From positions 1 to 64,000 of the forward strand of contig CAWVKK010000080.1 in assembly GCA_963929865.1 (NCBI GenBank): a stretch of 64,000 nt of DNA, written 5' to 3'. Below, one piece after another: positions 1 to 7,733 of the stretch; the first letter of the stretch is position 1, and each line of letters opens with the position of its first letter. Source of the DNA: JAGZHZ01 sp963929865. GTDB lineage: Bacteria > Bacillota > Clostridia > Lachnospirales > Lachnospiraceae. The notes beneath the pieces were generated by a model. That model had not been told where the DNA came from, made no database searches, and was given only the letters and a program-made list of their open reading frames with translations. The translations under genes were made by a program, and so were the position numbers.

Positions 1-101
1 TTTCCGACTTTTTTTTCTACTTTTTCTACTTTTTTGGTCTGATATTTTCATATGCAGGCTGTATAGTCTGGTGACGGCGAAAAATAAAATTTTCTTTCAC
101 A

Positions 102-130
102 TCATTTTCTCTCAAAACATACCATATAAT
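102..130 (+). promoter_or_regulatory. Sigma-E-like promoter of the cotJ operon
   Basis: A TCATTTT element at 102-108 is followed after 14 bases by CATATAAT at 123-130. Both elements and the spacing resemble mother-cell sigma-E promoters of spore formers, and cotJ is under sigma-E control in Bacillus subtilis. The predicted start near 137 leaves a short leader with AAGGAG at 142-147. Assignment by eye only. Confidence 0.55.
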
Positions 131-153
131 AAATTCTTGTTAAGGAGTTTATA

Positions 154-360
154 ATGAATACTTCGCAAAACTGCAGCTGTGACTGTGCTGTTTCCTTCGG
201 TCAGATGAAACTGTCCAGTCTTCCGCCTGCTATGGCATATATTCCAATCCAATCCTTTGAACAGCCTTTTGAGCTTTGCAGGGCGATTCAGATGGGAACC
301 ATTTTTCCAAGTCTTTGTCTTCCATTCTGCGGAAAAGGGAAAGGAGGAAAATGTGTATGA
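154..360 (+). CDS. cotJA: Spore coat-associated protein CotJA
   Basis: This 68-residue protein matches the CotJA family in length and pattern: a short Cys-containing N-terminus, the AMAYIPIQ segment near residues 27-34, and GTIFPSL near residues 48-54 followed by a PF motif. CotJA proteins are inner coat components made in the mother cell and needed to place CotJC. The start ATG follows AAGGAG by six bases. The gene overlaps cotJB in an ATGA arrangement at 357-360, so the two are probably translationally coupled. Order and overlap with cotJB and cotJC make the assignment firm even though the protein is short. The Cys-rich N-terminus (CSCDC) is notable for a coat protein but not diagnostic. 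Confidence 0.88.
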   Translation: MNTSQNCSCDCAVSFGQMKLSSLPPAMAYIPIQSFEQPFELCRAIQMGTIFPSLCLPFCGKGKGGKCV

Positions 361-737
361 ACTGCAATAATCTGCGCTCCTTTCAAAAAAGTTCCATAAA
401 CTGCGGATGTCAGCGAAATTCAGCGGCACAGCCGGGCAGCCCCAGCTGCTCTGTCTCCTGCTCTTGTCCTTTTCAAAATCTTTCCCGCGCTCAGCTCATG
501 CAGTATATCAATCAGGTCAGCTTTGCCGTCGATGACATTTTGCTCTATCTGGACACCCATCCGGATGACCAGGACGCCCTGTCTTTTTATCATGACAATG
601 CGGCCAAAAGAGCGGAAGCGCTCCGTTACTATTCCGCACAGTACGGACCGCTGACCGTCGACGCAGCGCAGGACAATGCCAGCCGCTCCTGGGAATGGAT
701 CGAACAGCCCTGGCCTTGGGAAGGAGGTTGCTATTAA
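357..737 (+). CDS. cotJB: Spore coat protein CotJB
   Basis: The 126-residue product carries the CotJB hallmarks: LMQYINQVSFAVDDILLYLDTHP in its central part and the C-terminal WIEQPWPWEGGCY tail. An in-frame ATG at 351 lies only three bases after the AAGGAGG at 341-347, whereas ATG 357 has nine bases and overlaps the cotJA stop, so 357 is preferred. The N-terminal 40 residues are Cys- and Pro-rich (several CxC and CP pairs), longer than the conserved core and possibly involved in disulfide cross-linking in the coat. It is the middle gene of the cotJABC operon; the family is thought to assemble with CotJC in the spore coat. Confidence 0.9.
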   Translation: MNCNNLRSFQKSSINCGCQRNSAAQPGSPSCSVSCSCPFQNLSRAQLMQYINQVSFAVDDILLYLDTHPDDQDALSFYHDNAAKRAEALRYYSAQYGPLTVDAAQDNASRSWEWIEQPWPWEGGCY

Positions 738-740
738 TCT

Positions 741-1376
741 ATGTGGAGATATGAAAAAAGATTACAGTATCCGATAAATATTAAAACGCCGAATGCTAAG
801 ATTGCACAGATCATTCTCAGTCAATATGGCGGTCCTGACGGTGAAATGGGCGCATCCATGCGCTATCTTTCTCAGCGTTTTGCTATGCCAAACCGTACTT
901 GTATGGGAGTTTTAACTGATATCGGCACCGAAGAATTAGCTCATCTGGAAATGGTTTCTACGATTGTCCACCAGCTGACCAGAAATTTAACAATGGAAGA
1001 AATTGAAGCTTCAGGATTTGCGCCTTACTATGTTGACCATACCGTTGGAATCTGGCCGCAGGCGGCAGGAGGAATTCCTTTTAATGCCTGTGAATTTCAG
1101 TCTAAAGGTGATCCGATTACCGATCTGAATGAAGATCTTGCCGCCGAGCAAAAAGCGCGCACAACGTATGACAATATTCTCCGCCTTGTAAAAGATCCGG
1201 ATGTGGCAGATCCTATCCGTTTTCTCCGGGCGCGTGAAATTGTACACTATCAAAGGTTTGGCGAAGCGCTCCGCTCTGTGCAGGATCAGCTGGATTCCAA
1301 AAATTTTTATGCGTTTAACCCCAGCTTTGACAATCCTTGCAAAGCCGCCTGCAAAAATAGCAGAGAAAGGATGTGA
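741..1376 (+). CDS. cotJC: Spore coat protein CotJC, manganese-catalase family
   Basis: This 211-residue protein belongs to the CotJC/Mn-catalase ferritin-like family. Metal-ligand patterns of the four-helix bundle are visible: EELAHLEMV near residues 65-73, the DLAAEQKARTTYD helix near 132-144, and REIVHYQRF near 165-173. It starts three bases after the cotJB stop with AAGGAGG at 721-727 upstream. In Bacilli and Clostridia CotJC is a coat-located di-manganese protein with possible peroxide-removing activity; the catalytic capacity here is inferred from the preserved Glu/His ligands. It completes the cotJABC operon and is followed six bases later by a small Pro/Cys-rich gene. Confidence 0.92.
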   Translation: MWRYEKRLQYPINIKTPNAKIAQIILSQYGGPDGEMGASMRYLSQRFAMPNRTCMGVLTDIGTEELAHLEMVSTIVHQLTRNLTMEEIEASGFAPYYVDHTVGIWPQAAGGIPFNACEFQSKGDPITDLNEDLAAEQKARTTYDNILRLVKDPDVADPIRFLRAREIVHYQRFGEALRSVQDQLDSKNFYAFNPSFDNPCKAACKNSRERM

Positions 1377-1381
1377 CCGCT

Positions 1382-1549
1382 ATGAGTTTTATTTTTCCTC
1401 CTAATTTCCCCGGATTTCGGACGCCACCTCCAAGAAGACCTCAAAGACCGTGTCCTCCGCCGCCTCCGTGTCCTCCATGTCCCCCATGTCCTCCGCCGTC
1501 CGACAGACCTGCTCCCCCTCCGCCTCCGGGAAGACCTCGACCAAGATAA
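1382..1549 (+). CDS. Tiny Pro/Cys/Arg-rich coat-like protein
   Basis: A 55-residue reading frame starts at ATG 1382, eleven bases after GAAAGG at 1365-1370 and six bases after the cotJC stop, and ends in TAA at 1547-1549 just before the operon terminator. About 45 percent of residues are proline; the middle holds a PCPPCPPCPP run, the start is MSFIFPPNFPGF and the tail alternates Pro and Arg. I do not recognise a named family. Position inside the cotJ transcription unit and a composition typical of structural coat or crust peptides suggest a spore surface role with disulfide or dityrosine-independent cross-linking through its four Cys. Its reality rests on the ribosome site, tight spacing and exact fit between cotJC and the terminator. 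Confidence 0.65.
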   Translation: MSFIFPPNFPGFRTPPPRRPQRPCPPPPPCPPCPPCPPPSDRPAPPPPPGRPRPR

Positions 1550-1564
1550 CCATTTTCTTTCACC

Positions 1565-1602
1565 GCTGTATTGCTGATCTCGGTCAGCAATACAGCTTTT
1601 TT
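1565..1602 (+). terminator. Rho-independent terminator of the cotJ operon
   Basis: A perfect 13-bp stem (1565-1577 with 1584-1596) with a six-base loop is followed by six T residues. It sits 15 bases after the Pro/Cys-rich gene, so that gene belongs to the cotJ transcript. Confidence 0.93.
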
Positions 1603-1728
1603 ATTCTGCTGCACATGCCGCCGTGTTCTTAAAAAACTTTTTTCGCTCTCAATTTATTAAAATTCTATCATTTTTTCATAATTTCTTTCCTTTTTGATCA
1701 CAAATCGACCACACTTATCTTTTATCGT

Positions 1729-1967
1729 TATAGACAAGCAAAACAAATTTGCCAACATACAGGCGGGAATCCGCAAGCCGCCTGGCTGCCAAAGCACCTC
1801 CAATTTTACCTCTATGCCATGATGCAGCTTTTGGCAGTGATGGAATTTTCCATCAAAAAAGCATTTTGGACTTTTGTTTGTTGTCTTCCGAAATGCTCAC
1901 CTGCGTTTTACATAAATCCTTTTTATCCAGATGCTGATACAAGCTCTTTTGTCTCAGCATCTTTTTT
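1729..1967 (+). ncRNA. Candidate structured small RNA in a gene-free stretch
   Basis: The 536-base gap 1550-2085 has no credible gene, but 1761-1967 folds into a row of hairpins: 1761-1766 with 1778-1783; 1787-1795 with 1827-1836 (one bulge); 1839-1844 with 1849-1854; a 10-bp stem 1861-1870 with 1887-1896; and a terminator-like stem 1929-1937 with 1954-1962 running into six T. A weak promoter (TTGATC at 1694 or TCGACC at 1705, then TATAGA near 1729) lies just upstream. The 5' boundary is therefore a guess. I do not recognise 6S, SRP RNA, tmRNA or RNase P signatures. The overlapping short reading frames lack ribosome sites. Confidence 0.4.
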
Positions 1968-2012
1968 GCTGCTCTTACGCTTCCTAAAAAATGTCCTGCT
2001 TTAAAAATTCCA

Positions 2013-2042
2013 TAGACAAATCTGCTCTTTGTGCGGTATGAT
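2013..2042 (+). promoter_or_regulatory. Putative sigma-A promoter of the acyltransferase gene
   Basis: TAGACA at 2013-2018 and TATGAT at 2037-2042 are separated by 18 bases, 43 bases before the start codon. Reasonable but not perfect match to the housekeeping consensus. Confidence 0.45.
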
Positions 2043-2085
2043 AAAAAGTGTGTGATAAAATTATGATTTTGAAGGAGTTTTGATT

Positions 2086-3108
2086 ATGAAAACTACAAGG
2101 TTTGACCAATTAGACGGTTTTCGCGCATTTGCCATCTTTCTGGTCGTCGCCAGCCATACGTATGCTTTTGGGATGACCGGACAGGGAGGTCTGGGCGTCG
2201 CTCTTTTTTTTGCCCTCAGCGGATTTTTGCTTGCTGTTCCGTGGACGCAGGACGGGGAAGAACGTTTTTGTTCCGTTTCTTCCATTCTTATTTTTTATCT
2301 GAAACGTTTTCTGAGGCTGATTCCTCCGTATTATCTGGTCTTGCTCAGTGTCTACTGGGTTACCGGTTCTTCGGAAAATCTGCTTGGAAATCTTTTGTTT
2401 TTTAACTGTCAAGGTCATCTATGGTTTTTGCAGCAGGAAGTTCTGTTCTATTTTTTTGCGCCTTTTCTCGTTCTGCTTTTATTTTTTTTAAAGAAAAAGT
2501 GCAGACTTGGCAATTTCTGTCTGGGATTTCTTTTGCTGGCTGCCTCCTGTCTCTTTCAGAAGTATTTTACGGCGCGTGTCTTTTATCTGATGGGAAACGG
2601 AAAGGAGCAGAGTTTTCGCATCGGGCTTTTTTTAGCTGGTATGGCGTTTGCCTATTTTTTGAAATCCTGGAATATTCCCTGCATAAAAGCAACTGCCGCA
2701 AAGCTGGCTGCTGATCTGGTCTGCATAGCTTTTATCGGATTTTGCGTTTTCAGTTCTGCTTTCTTTCTGCAAAAGATTGACCCCTCTCTTTCCTCCTATT
2801 ACATAGGCTGGAATCGGCCTCTTTTGTGCGCGGCGGGCAGCGGCGTTTTTCTGGTCTTGATTCTCGCCAATCCTGACGGGATCGTGTCAAGGCTTTTAAA
2901 GCTTCCTGTTTTTGTATCGATCGGAAGACTCAGCTACGGCATTTATCTGATCCACTTTTTTTTAATTCCATACGCTCCATTTGCCACTCCGTCAAAGGTC
3001 TTCTTTGCCGTCTTTTTTGTCAGTCTTGGCGTTGCCATGATCATTCAAAAATGGATCGAGGAGCCTCTCCAAAGGCTTTCCTCCCGTTTGGACCGCCTTA
3101 ATCGTTGA
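2086..3108 (+). CDS. Membrane acyltransferase, acyltransferase 3 family
   Basis: The 340-residue protein opens with the family signature FDQLDGFRAFAIFLVVASH, followed by GGLGVALFFALSGFLL and about ten hydrophobic segments, ending with the LSYGIYLIHFFLI helix and a WIEEPLQR tail. These are the marks of the acyltransferase 3 (OafA/NodX-type) family, integral membrane enzymes that move acyl groups, often acetyl, onto surface polysaccharide or lipid. The conserved His in the first segment (VVASH) is present. ATG 2086 was chosen because AAGGAG at 2072-2077 lies eight bases away; a TTG two codons earlier is too close. It stands alone between a promoter and a bidirectional terminator, so the substrate cannot be read from context. 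Confidence 0.85.
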   Translation: MKTTRFDQLDGFRAFAIFLVVASHTYAFGMTGQGGLGVALFFALSGFLLAVPWTQDGEERFCSVSSILIFYLKRFLRLIPPYYLVLLSVYWVTGSSENLLGNLLFFNCQGHLWFLQQEVLFYFFAPFLVLLLFFLKKKCRLGNFCLGFLLLAASCLFQKYFTARVFYLMGNGKEQSFRIGLFLAGMAFAYFLKSWNIPCIKATAAKLAADLVCIAFIGFCVFSSAFFLQKIDPSLSSYYIGWNRPLLCAAGSGVFLVLILANPDGIVSRLLKLPVFVSIGRLSYGIYLIHFFLIPYAPFATPSKVFFAVFFVSLGVAMIIQKWIEEPLQRLSSRLDRLNR

Positions 3109-3120
3109 AAAAATGGTAAA

Positions 3121-3172
3121 AAAATGATCTGCCCTTTTCCGGCATACGCCAGTCAAGCGCAGATCATTTTTT
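3121..3172. terminator. Bidirectional terminator between convergent genes
   Basis: A-rich arm plus ATGATCTGC at 3121-3132 pairs with GCAGATCATTTT at 3159-3170, giving T runs on both strands. It serves the acyltransferase gene (+) and the small membrane protein gene (-), which converge here. Confidence 0.88.
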
Positions 3173-3173
3173 A

Positions 3174-3440
3174 TCACGCCAAAATGCTTAAAAAATAGGT
3201 CACCAGCCAGAATACGGAGGCAGACCTAAGCAGTGCGTTCTCCTTTGCAAACAGATTCGTCTTCTGCTGTCCTTTGCCTGTCATGCCTCGAATCATGATA
3301 ATCAGCGCCAGCAGTAAAATACACACAAATGTAATATTCACGACAATTGAGGGCACGATATGGATACATCCCAAAAAATTGACAAATCCGCCTATAATCA
3401 GAGCTGTGACAGCTATATTTTTTTTCTCTTCCTGATTCAC
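3174..3440 (-). CDS. Small membrane protein of unknown function
   Basis: An 88-residue protein with a short charged N-terminus (MNQEEKKN), two closely spaced hydrophobic segments at about residues 8-28 and 31-50, a polar GKGQQKTN loop, and a third hydrophobic segment at the C-terminus. The start has AAAGGAG eight bases upstream, which supports it over an overlapping 147-residue frame on the same strand. I do not recognise the family. It converges with the acyltransferase gene on a shared terminator. The upstream 342 bases (3441-3782) hold a TATAAA-like minus-strand -10 near 3467, a short GC hairpin at 3481-3500, and the promoter region of the plus-strand NifX-like gene, and nothing else that I can support. 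Confidence 0.6.
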   Translation of the reverse strand: MNQEEKKNIAVTALIIGGFVNFLGCIHIVPSIVVNITFVCILLLALIIMIRGMTGKGQQKTNLFAKENALLRSASVFWLVTYFLSILA

Positions 3441-3655
3441 CTTGTTCTCCTTTCTGCTTTTCTCTCTTTATAATAGCGCTCCGCGAGGTGAAAGCCGCGG
3501 GATTTTTGTTTCTGTAGCCGCTTCCTTGCTGCAGAAGCTTTCGTTTTACACGGTATGCGCAGGCAAAAACTCCTATATAGCTTCCGCTTCTCCCCCAGAT
3601 TCTGCGCATAAGTTTTTTCATCGCCTCTGATTCGTCATTTTCTGACACATCAATA

Positions 3656-3683
3656 TTGACACTTGTCAAAAAAAGTGTATACT
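3656..3683 (+). promoter_or_regulatory. Sigma-A promoter with a palindrome over the -35 box
   Basis: TTGACA (3656-3661), 16 bases, then TATACT (3678-3683) precede the NifX-like gene by about 100 bases. The -35 box is half of the perfect palindrome TTGACACTTGTCAA (3656-3669), placed where a repressor could block polymerase. Confidence 0.65.
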
Positions 3684-3782
3684 ATTCTTATTCCTTGATA
3701 CATGTGCCGTGAAATCGGATACACACAATCTCAAGCTGTTTTACTATTTCTATTTTAGTCTGAAATTGAGGAGGGTTCATCT

Positions 3783-4151
3783 ATGAAAATCGCAATTCCA
3801 GTAGACGAAAACCGGATTGATTCCACAGTATGCAAATCTTACAGCCATGCCCCTTATTTTCTTTTGTATGATTTAAAGACAAAAGAATATCAATTTTTAT
3901 GGAATCAGTTTGACGAGACAATCAAGCGGGCTGATATCACCGCAACTCAGATTTTAGCCGATCAGCAGGTGCATGTTCTCGTGACAAAGCATTGCGCCAG
4001 ACATACCGCTTCTCTCGTAAACAGCGCCGATATCCGTGTATATCGCGCAAAATACGATACGGTGCAGGAAAATATTGACGCATTTGAGAGAAATGATCTG
4101 GAAATTATGACTGAGCTGCGCCCTGATCTGTACCATTCTGCGGAACAGTAA
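3783..4151 (+). CDS. NifX/NifB-type iron-molybdenum cofactor-binding domain protein
   Basis: This 122-residue protein starts MKIAIPVDENRIDSTVC and contains the FFLLYDLK-like strand and a late VTKHCARHTAS turn, the pattern of the dinitrogenase iron-molybdenum cofactor domain family (NifX, NifY, C-terminal NifB and MTH1175-like proteins). Free-standing members in non-nitrogen-fixing anaerobes are of unclear function and are thought to carry or sense metal clusters. No nif genes or MRP/NBP ATPase lie nearby, so no nitrogenase role is implied. GAGGAGGG lies seven bases before ATG 3783. It is a single-gene unit with its own promoter. The long leader (about 90 bases) is unexplained. Confidence 0.72.
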   Translation: MKIAIPVDENRIDSTVCKSYSHAPYFLLYDLKTKEYQFLWNQFDETIKRADITATQILADQQVHVLVTKHCARHTASLVNSADIRVYRAKYDTVQENIDAFERNDLEIMTELRPDLYHSAEQ

Positions 4152-4353
4152 TTTTACCGTTCCGTCAGAATATCTGTTTTTCCGTGGCACCTTTCGCTTC
4201 CACTATCTGTGCATCCGCGTCCGCTTCGCTTTTCATCCCGCGCAGCTTCCTGCGAGACTTCTTTCGCATATTTCTATCGCTTTTTCTTTTTCTCCTGTCT
4301 ATTGCGGCAGCTCTTTTCTGATTTCTGTCTCTTTTTCCGTCTTCTGCGGCATA

Positions 4354-4379
4354 CTCCCGCCGCCTGATAGGGGCGGGAG
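4354..4379. other. GC-rich hairpin downstream of ddh
   Basis: CTCCCGCC at 4354-4361 pairs with GGCGGGAG at 4372-4379, 19 bases beyond the ddh stop on the minus strand. No T run follows, so it may act as a 3' stabiliser or weak terminator. The rest of the 4152-4397 gap shows nothing clear. Confidence 0.5.
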
Positions 4380-4397
4380 CGTTCAAAATATTATTCC

Positions 4398-5381
4398 TTA
4401 CAGCAGCTCTTTTCTAAGTTCCTCTGGATTCTTTAAGGATAACAGCGCCGGTGCGACGTCGAAAACAGTTTTCGCCCCTTCCATGCCCTCTTTTTTCATG
4501 CGGTATGCCGCTCTTGCATATGCCGCAAGGATACTTGCCGTAAACTCCGGATTTGAATTTAGCTTTAAAGAATATTCGATCACCTGTGTCTGATCTCCCG
4601 CAGTCTTTCCGCTGCGGATCACAAATCCTCCGTGAGGCATCGCACTGTGTTTTTCTTTTAACTCTTCTTCTGTGATAAAAGTTACCGTGGTGTCATAATC
4701 TGCAAAATAATTCGGCATAGTCTTAATCGCCTCTTCGATTGCCTTTAAATCTGCCCCTTCCTCCGGAACGACATAGCATTCTCTTAAATGCTTCTGCCTT
4801 GCCGTCAGCTTCGGTTCTGTCCCCTTTCTCACTTCCTCCACCGCTTCGTCAATCGGCACCGTATACTGAATGCCGTTTTTCACGCCTGGAACGCGGCGGA
4901 TGGCGTCAGAATGTCCCTGGCTGACTCCTTTTCCCCAGAACGTATACGTGCTTCCAGATGGAAGAACTGCCTCTGCGAAGGCGCGGTTGATCGAAAACAT
5001 ACCGGGATCCCATCCGACCGAAATGATACTGATATGATGTCCTTCCTTTGCCTTGCAATCCATAGATGCAAAATATTCCGGAATGCGGGCATGGGTGTCA
5101 AAGCTGTCAATCGTGTTAAAGTTTGCCGCAAATTCCGGTCCCATAACCGGAAGATCTGTGGCAGATCCTCCGCACAGAATCATCACATCAATCTGATCTT
5201 TCATTTTCTCTGCCTCTTCTATGCGGTAAACGCCCGCCTCTTTCGTCTTAATTGTCAGACTTTTGGGATCCCTTCTCGTAAATACGCCTGCAAGCTCCAT
5301 ATCCGGATTCTGTGTGATTGCTGCTTCTACTCCGCGTCCAACGTTTCCATATCCCACAATCCCAATTCTTATTTTTTCCAT
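4398..5381 (-). CDS. ddh: meso-Diaminopimelate dehydrogenase
   Basis: The 327-residue protein is full length for NADP-dependent meso-diaminopimelate D-dehydrogenase, which makes meso-DAP directly from tetrahydrodipicolinate and ammonia. Visible features are the N-terminal Rossmann motif GIVGYGNVGRG (residues 7-17), the CGGSATDLP loop, FNTIDSFDTHARIPEY, the SVGWDPGMFS segment that forms the substrate pocket, and GKGVSQGHSDAIRRV. AGGAGG lies seven bases before the ATG. The enzyme gives a one-step branch of the lysine and peptidoglycan pathway and is common in Lachnospiraceae. No other lysine genes flank it. Identification is confident from the motif set and length. Confidence 0.95.
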   Translation of the reverse strand: MEKIRIGIVGYGNVGRGVEAAITQNPDMELAGVFTRRDPKSLTIKTKEAGVYRIEEAEKMKDQIDVMILCGGSATDLPVMGPEFAANFNTIDSFDTHARIPEYFASMDCKAKEGHHISIISVGWDPGMFSINRAFAEAVLPSGSTYTFWGKGVSQGHSDAIRRVPGVKNGIQYTVPIDEAVEEVRKGTEPKLTARQKHLRECYVVPEEGADLKAIEEAIKTMPNYFADYDTTVTFITEEELKEKHSAMPHGGFVIRSGKTAGDQTQVIEYSLKLNSNPEFTASILAAYARAAYRMKKEGMEGAKTVFDVAPALLSLKNPEELRKELL

Positions 5382-5460
5382 CTTGATTCCTCCTGTACGA
5401 AAATAAATTCCTATCTATTTTAACATTCTCTTTTTTCTTTTACCAGCAGAATCTCAGATT

Positions 5461-5985
5461 TTACGATTCTATTTTCTCCGAGATTTCTTTTGCAAACTGA
5501 TAAGCTCTCTCAAGATCGGTATGATCCGGATGGAGCAGCGCCTCGTCGTAATTTCGTATCATCTGTTCCGCTATTTTCTCCATCTTGGGGTCTTCCCGCA
5601 TCTGTTCATATTTCTTTCTGACAGACGCTCCCATTTTTCCCTGGCAGAAAAAACATCCCAGGTACTCAGAGTTTTCCGGAATCCATGCGGTTACCTGCTG
5701 TTCTATTTTCTTTTGGTACGCCTCATCGTTTTTAAAGCCGCACGTTCCAAATAAAGCAATCTTTTTTCCTTCTAATTCTCCTAAGTATTCCAGAATATCC
5801 AGGCTCGCGCTTCCGCGGTTTACCCAGAATCCAATAAAATATACGTCTGCGTCTGCGGCGCAGCGCGGTTCCTCTTCCAGGTCTACAATGTCCTTCCATT
5901 GAGCGTCAATCCCATCATAGATCGCCATCGCCACTTTTTTTGTATTTCCTGTTTTGCTTACAAAAACTACTTTATACTGTTTCAT
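5461..5985 (-). CDS. Flavodoxin-family protein
   Basis: A 174-residue protein begins MKQYKVVFVSKTGNTKKVA; SKTGNT at residues 10-15 is the FMN phosphate-binding loop of flavodoxins. A second signature, FIGFWVNRGSASLDILEYL followed by KKIALFGTCGF, matches the flavodoxin-like group that has a Cys in the second flavin loop. ATG 5985 was chosen because AAGGA sits six bases upstream; an in-frame start 20 codons earlier would add an unsupported extension. It probably transfers electrons at low potential. BilS of bilirubin-reducing gut Firmicutes is a relative of this type, but no bilR-like reductase is next to it, so that link is only a possibility. Confidence 0.8.
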   Translation of the reverse strand: MKQYKVVFVSKTGNTKKVAMAIYDGIDAQWKDIVDLEEEPRCAADADVYFIGFWVNRGSASLDILEYLGELEGKKIALFGTCGFKNDEAYQKKIEQQVTAWIPENSEYLGCFFCQGKMGASVRKKYEQMREDPKMEKIAEQMIRNYDEALLHPDHTDLERAYQFAKEISEKIES

Positions 5986-6074
5986 AGAAATCCTTCTTTC
6001 TAAATGATACTGCTTATGTTTCCTATCGTAAGTCTTTTTGTACACAGAAACAAGAAAATTTTTCTAAACAATTC

Positions 6075-7598
6075 TTAAAAAATACTTTCCTTTCTTCGTT
6101 CCCCTTCAATCAGACCCAGCCATAAAAATAAAAAGAATGTAATAATGCTCTGACTGATATTGACCGTAGACTGCACTGCATAAGAGAGAGTTCCTGCGAA
6201 CAGCACAAGAAAGATCGCACAATCCCTGGAACGCTTAAGCGCCGTGCGCATACTCTGTATCAGCAGCCCTATGTACGCGCTCACCCCTGCAAACCCGATT
6301 GTGACAAGATACTGTAAATATTCATTGTGGGCATTGTCATAAATTTTTCCCGCGATATATACCATATCGTCTCTGTAGAATAAATTCATCATAGAGCGAA
6401 TCGTATCCAGCCCGCATCCGAAAATTTTCTGTATGAAGGGGAGATCCAGATAAATCCAAAAGCATCTTTTCCAGATAAAGCCGCGGTACGTACCCCACTC
6501 GTCATTAAACTTCAAGAAATCTCCCTGCTTTAAGAAAGTAAAAATTTCTTTTCTGTTTGCCCACACTACAGCGGCCGTGCAAAGCGCCATCAAAGAAAGC
6601 ACGATGCCCAAAAGCTGTTTTTTGCTGAAGCGTTTCTCCCTTAAAAATTTCATTGCTTTTAAGACCAGCGGATAGCAGATTCCTAAAGCAGCCGCTACAA
6701 TCAAAAATTTTTCGTTGGCAAACATTTGAGCAAATCCGCCTTTATAGGCGATCGCATGGTCGCCCGCCGCGATCTGAAGCAGCCCCATCAGTCCGGAAGA
6801 CGCAAAAATAAGGAGCATTCCGTAAACCCATCTGCGCAGAAATCGTTTTTGAATATGGAAGAGTACAAGAAAAAAGAAGCATACTGCAATGATTCCTAAA
6901 AATCCGCTGTCGCTGTTTCCTGCAATCAGACCTGCCATGCCAATCACAACTGCCGCAGCTCCTCCGATCTGAAGGCTTCTCTCCTTTGCAGTGCAAAAAA
7001 GCGCAAACGCCATACTGACATACATGCTGGCAAACCCTGAAAAAATGTTGATATTTCCAACTGTTGAGATGAACATCGACTGCTGTTCTTCCGATAAAAT
7101 CAACTGGATATGGAGAGGGTCAATCTCAAAATGATTCAAGATTGCCAGCATATTGACAGCGCCGCCTCCTGCCACAAAAATCCATGCCACAGCTTTGTTT
7201 CTGCAGTATCCTCTCGATACCATAAAATATACAAGTCCATACAGAATCATCGCAAGCAGTCCGTTGTATCTTCCTTCGGAGCCTGTCCATGCAATGTCTT
7301 TATAGTCTGTAAAAATCTGGGAAATCAGACAGCACGCTAAAAAAAACAGCATCCATTTATCTGCCGCAGACAAAGAAAAAAGCCGTCTTCTGCACGCTTC
7401 ATCCTTAAGGCACGTCAGGTAAATAATAAGCATTCCAGCCGCATAAATTCCTGTTGCAATTCCAAAAAATGCATATTTGGAAATCAAAATATTAAAAAAA
7501 CCATTCTGATAAAATAGCGGGAAGATACCGCCCATCACCGCCAGATAAACCCATGTAAATTTCTGGGCCAATATCCATCCCTTTTTCTTTTCTGCCAT
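6075..7598 (-). CDS. O-antigen ligase/polymerase-like membrane protein
   Basis: The 507-residue protein has about twelve hydrophobic helices and, near residue 410, a large periplasm-type loop with IYDNAHNEYLQYLVTIG, the DxxHNxYL-type motif of the Wzy_C / O-antigen ligase family. Earlier segments GNSDSGFLG and GSEGRYNGLLAMI also match these proteins. Family members join or polymerise glycan units at the outer face of the membrane. In a Gram-positive the substrate may be a capsule or cell-wall polymer, but no glycan gene cluster is present here. The start has AGAAGGAAG nine bases upstream. It ends 89 bases before the flavodoxin gene and may share its transcript. Confidence 0.75.
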   Translation of the reverse strand: MAEKKKGWILAQKFTWVYLAVMGGIFPLFYQNGFFNILISKYAFFGIATGIYAAGMLIIYLTCLKDEACRRRLFSLSAADKWMLFFLACCLISQIFTDYKDIAWTGSEGRYNGLLAMILYGLVYFMVSRGYCRNKAVAWIFVAGGGAVNMLAILNHFEIDPLHIQLILSEEQQSMFISTVGNINIFSGFASMYVSMAFALFCTAKERSLQIGGAAAVVIGMAGLIAGNSDSGFLGIIAVCFFFLVLFHIQKRFLRRWVYGMLLIFASSGLMGLLQIAAGDHAIAYKGGFAQMFANEKFLIVAAALGICYPLVLKAMKFLREKRFSKKQLLGIVLSLMALCTAAVVWANRKEIFTFLKQGDFLKFNDEWGTYRGFIWKRCFWIYLDLPFIQKIFGCGLDTIRSMMNLFYRDDMVYIAGKIYDNAHNEYLQYLVTIGFAGVSAYIGLLIQSMRTALKRSRDCAIFLVLFAGTLSYAVQSTVNISQSIITFFLFLWLGLIEGERRKESIF

Positions 7599-7676
7599 TG
7601 TTCATCTTCCTTCTAAATTTTTTGCTATTATATCACTTTCTTTTTTTTCATACAACCGATGTCACAGATTCTTCAC

Positions 7677-7724
7677 AAAAAAGTTCCCGCAGCCGCCGGT
7701 AAAATTCCTGTCAGCTGCGGGAGC
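7677..7724 (-). terminator. Terminator of the fabH-like gene
   Basis: On the minus strand an 11-base arm (7724-7714) pairs with 7693-7683 and runs into six T (7682-7677), ten bases after the gene's stop. Confidence 0.9.
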
Positions 7725-7733
7725 TTGTCCTGC

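Noticed and set aside
1749..1937. Short plus-strand reading frames in the gene-free stretch
   Set aside because: No ribosome site; the sequence is better explained by paired hairpin arms.
3226..3669. 147-residue minus-strand frame
   Set aside because: It overlaps the 88-residue membrane protein gene in another frame, lacks a ribosome site and shows no recognisable pattern.
4165..4386. 73-residue Arg/Lys-rich frame after ddh
   Set aside because: It would start with TTG using bases of the ddh stop region, and its composition is that of random frame reading across a GC hairpin.
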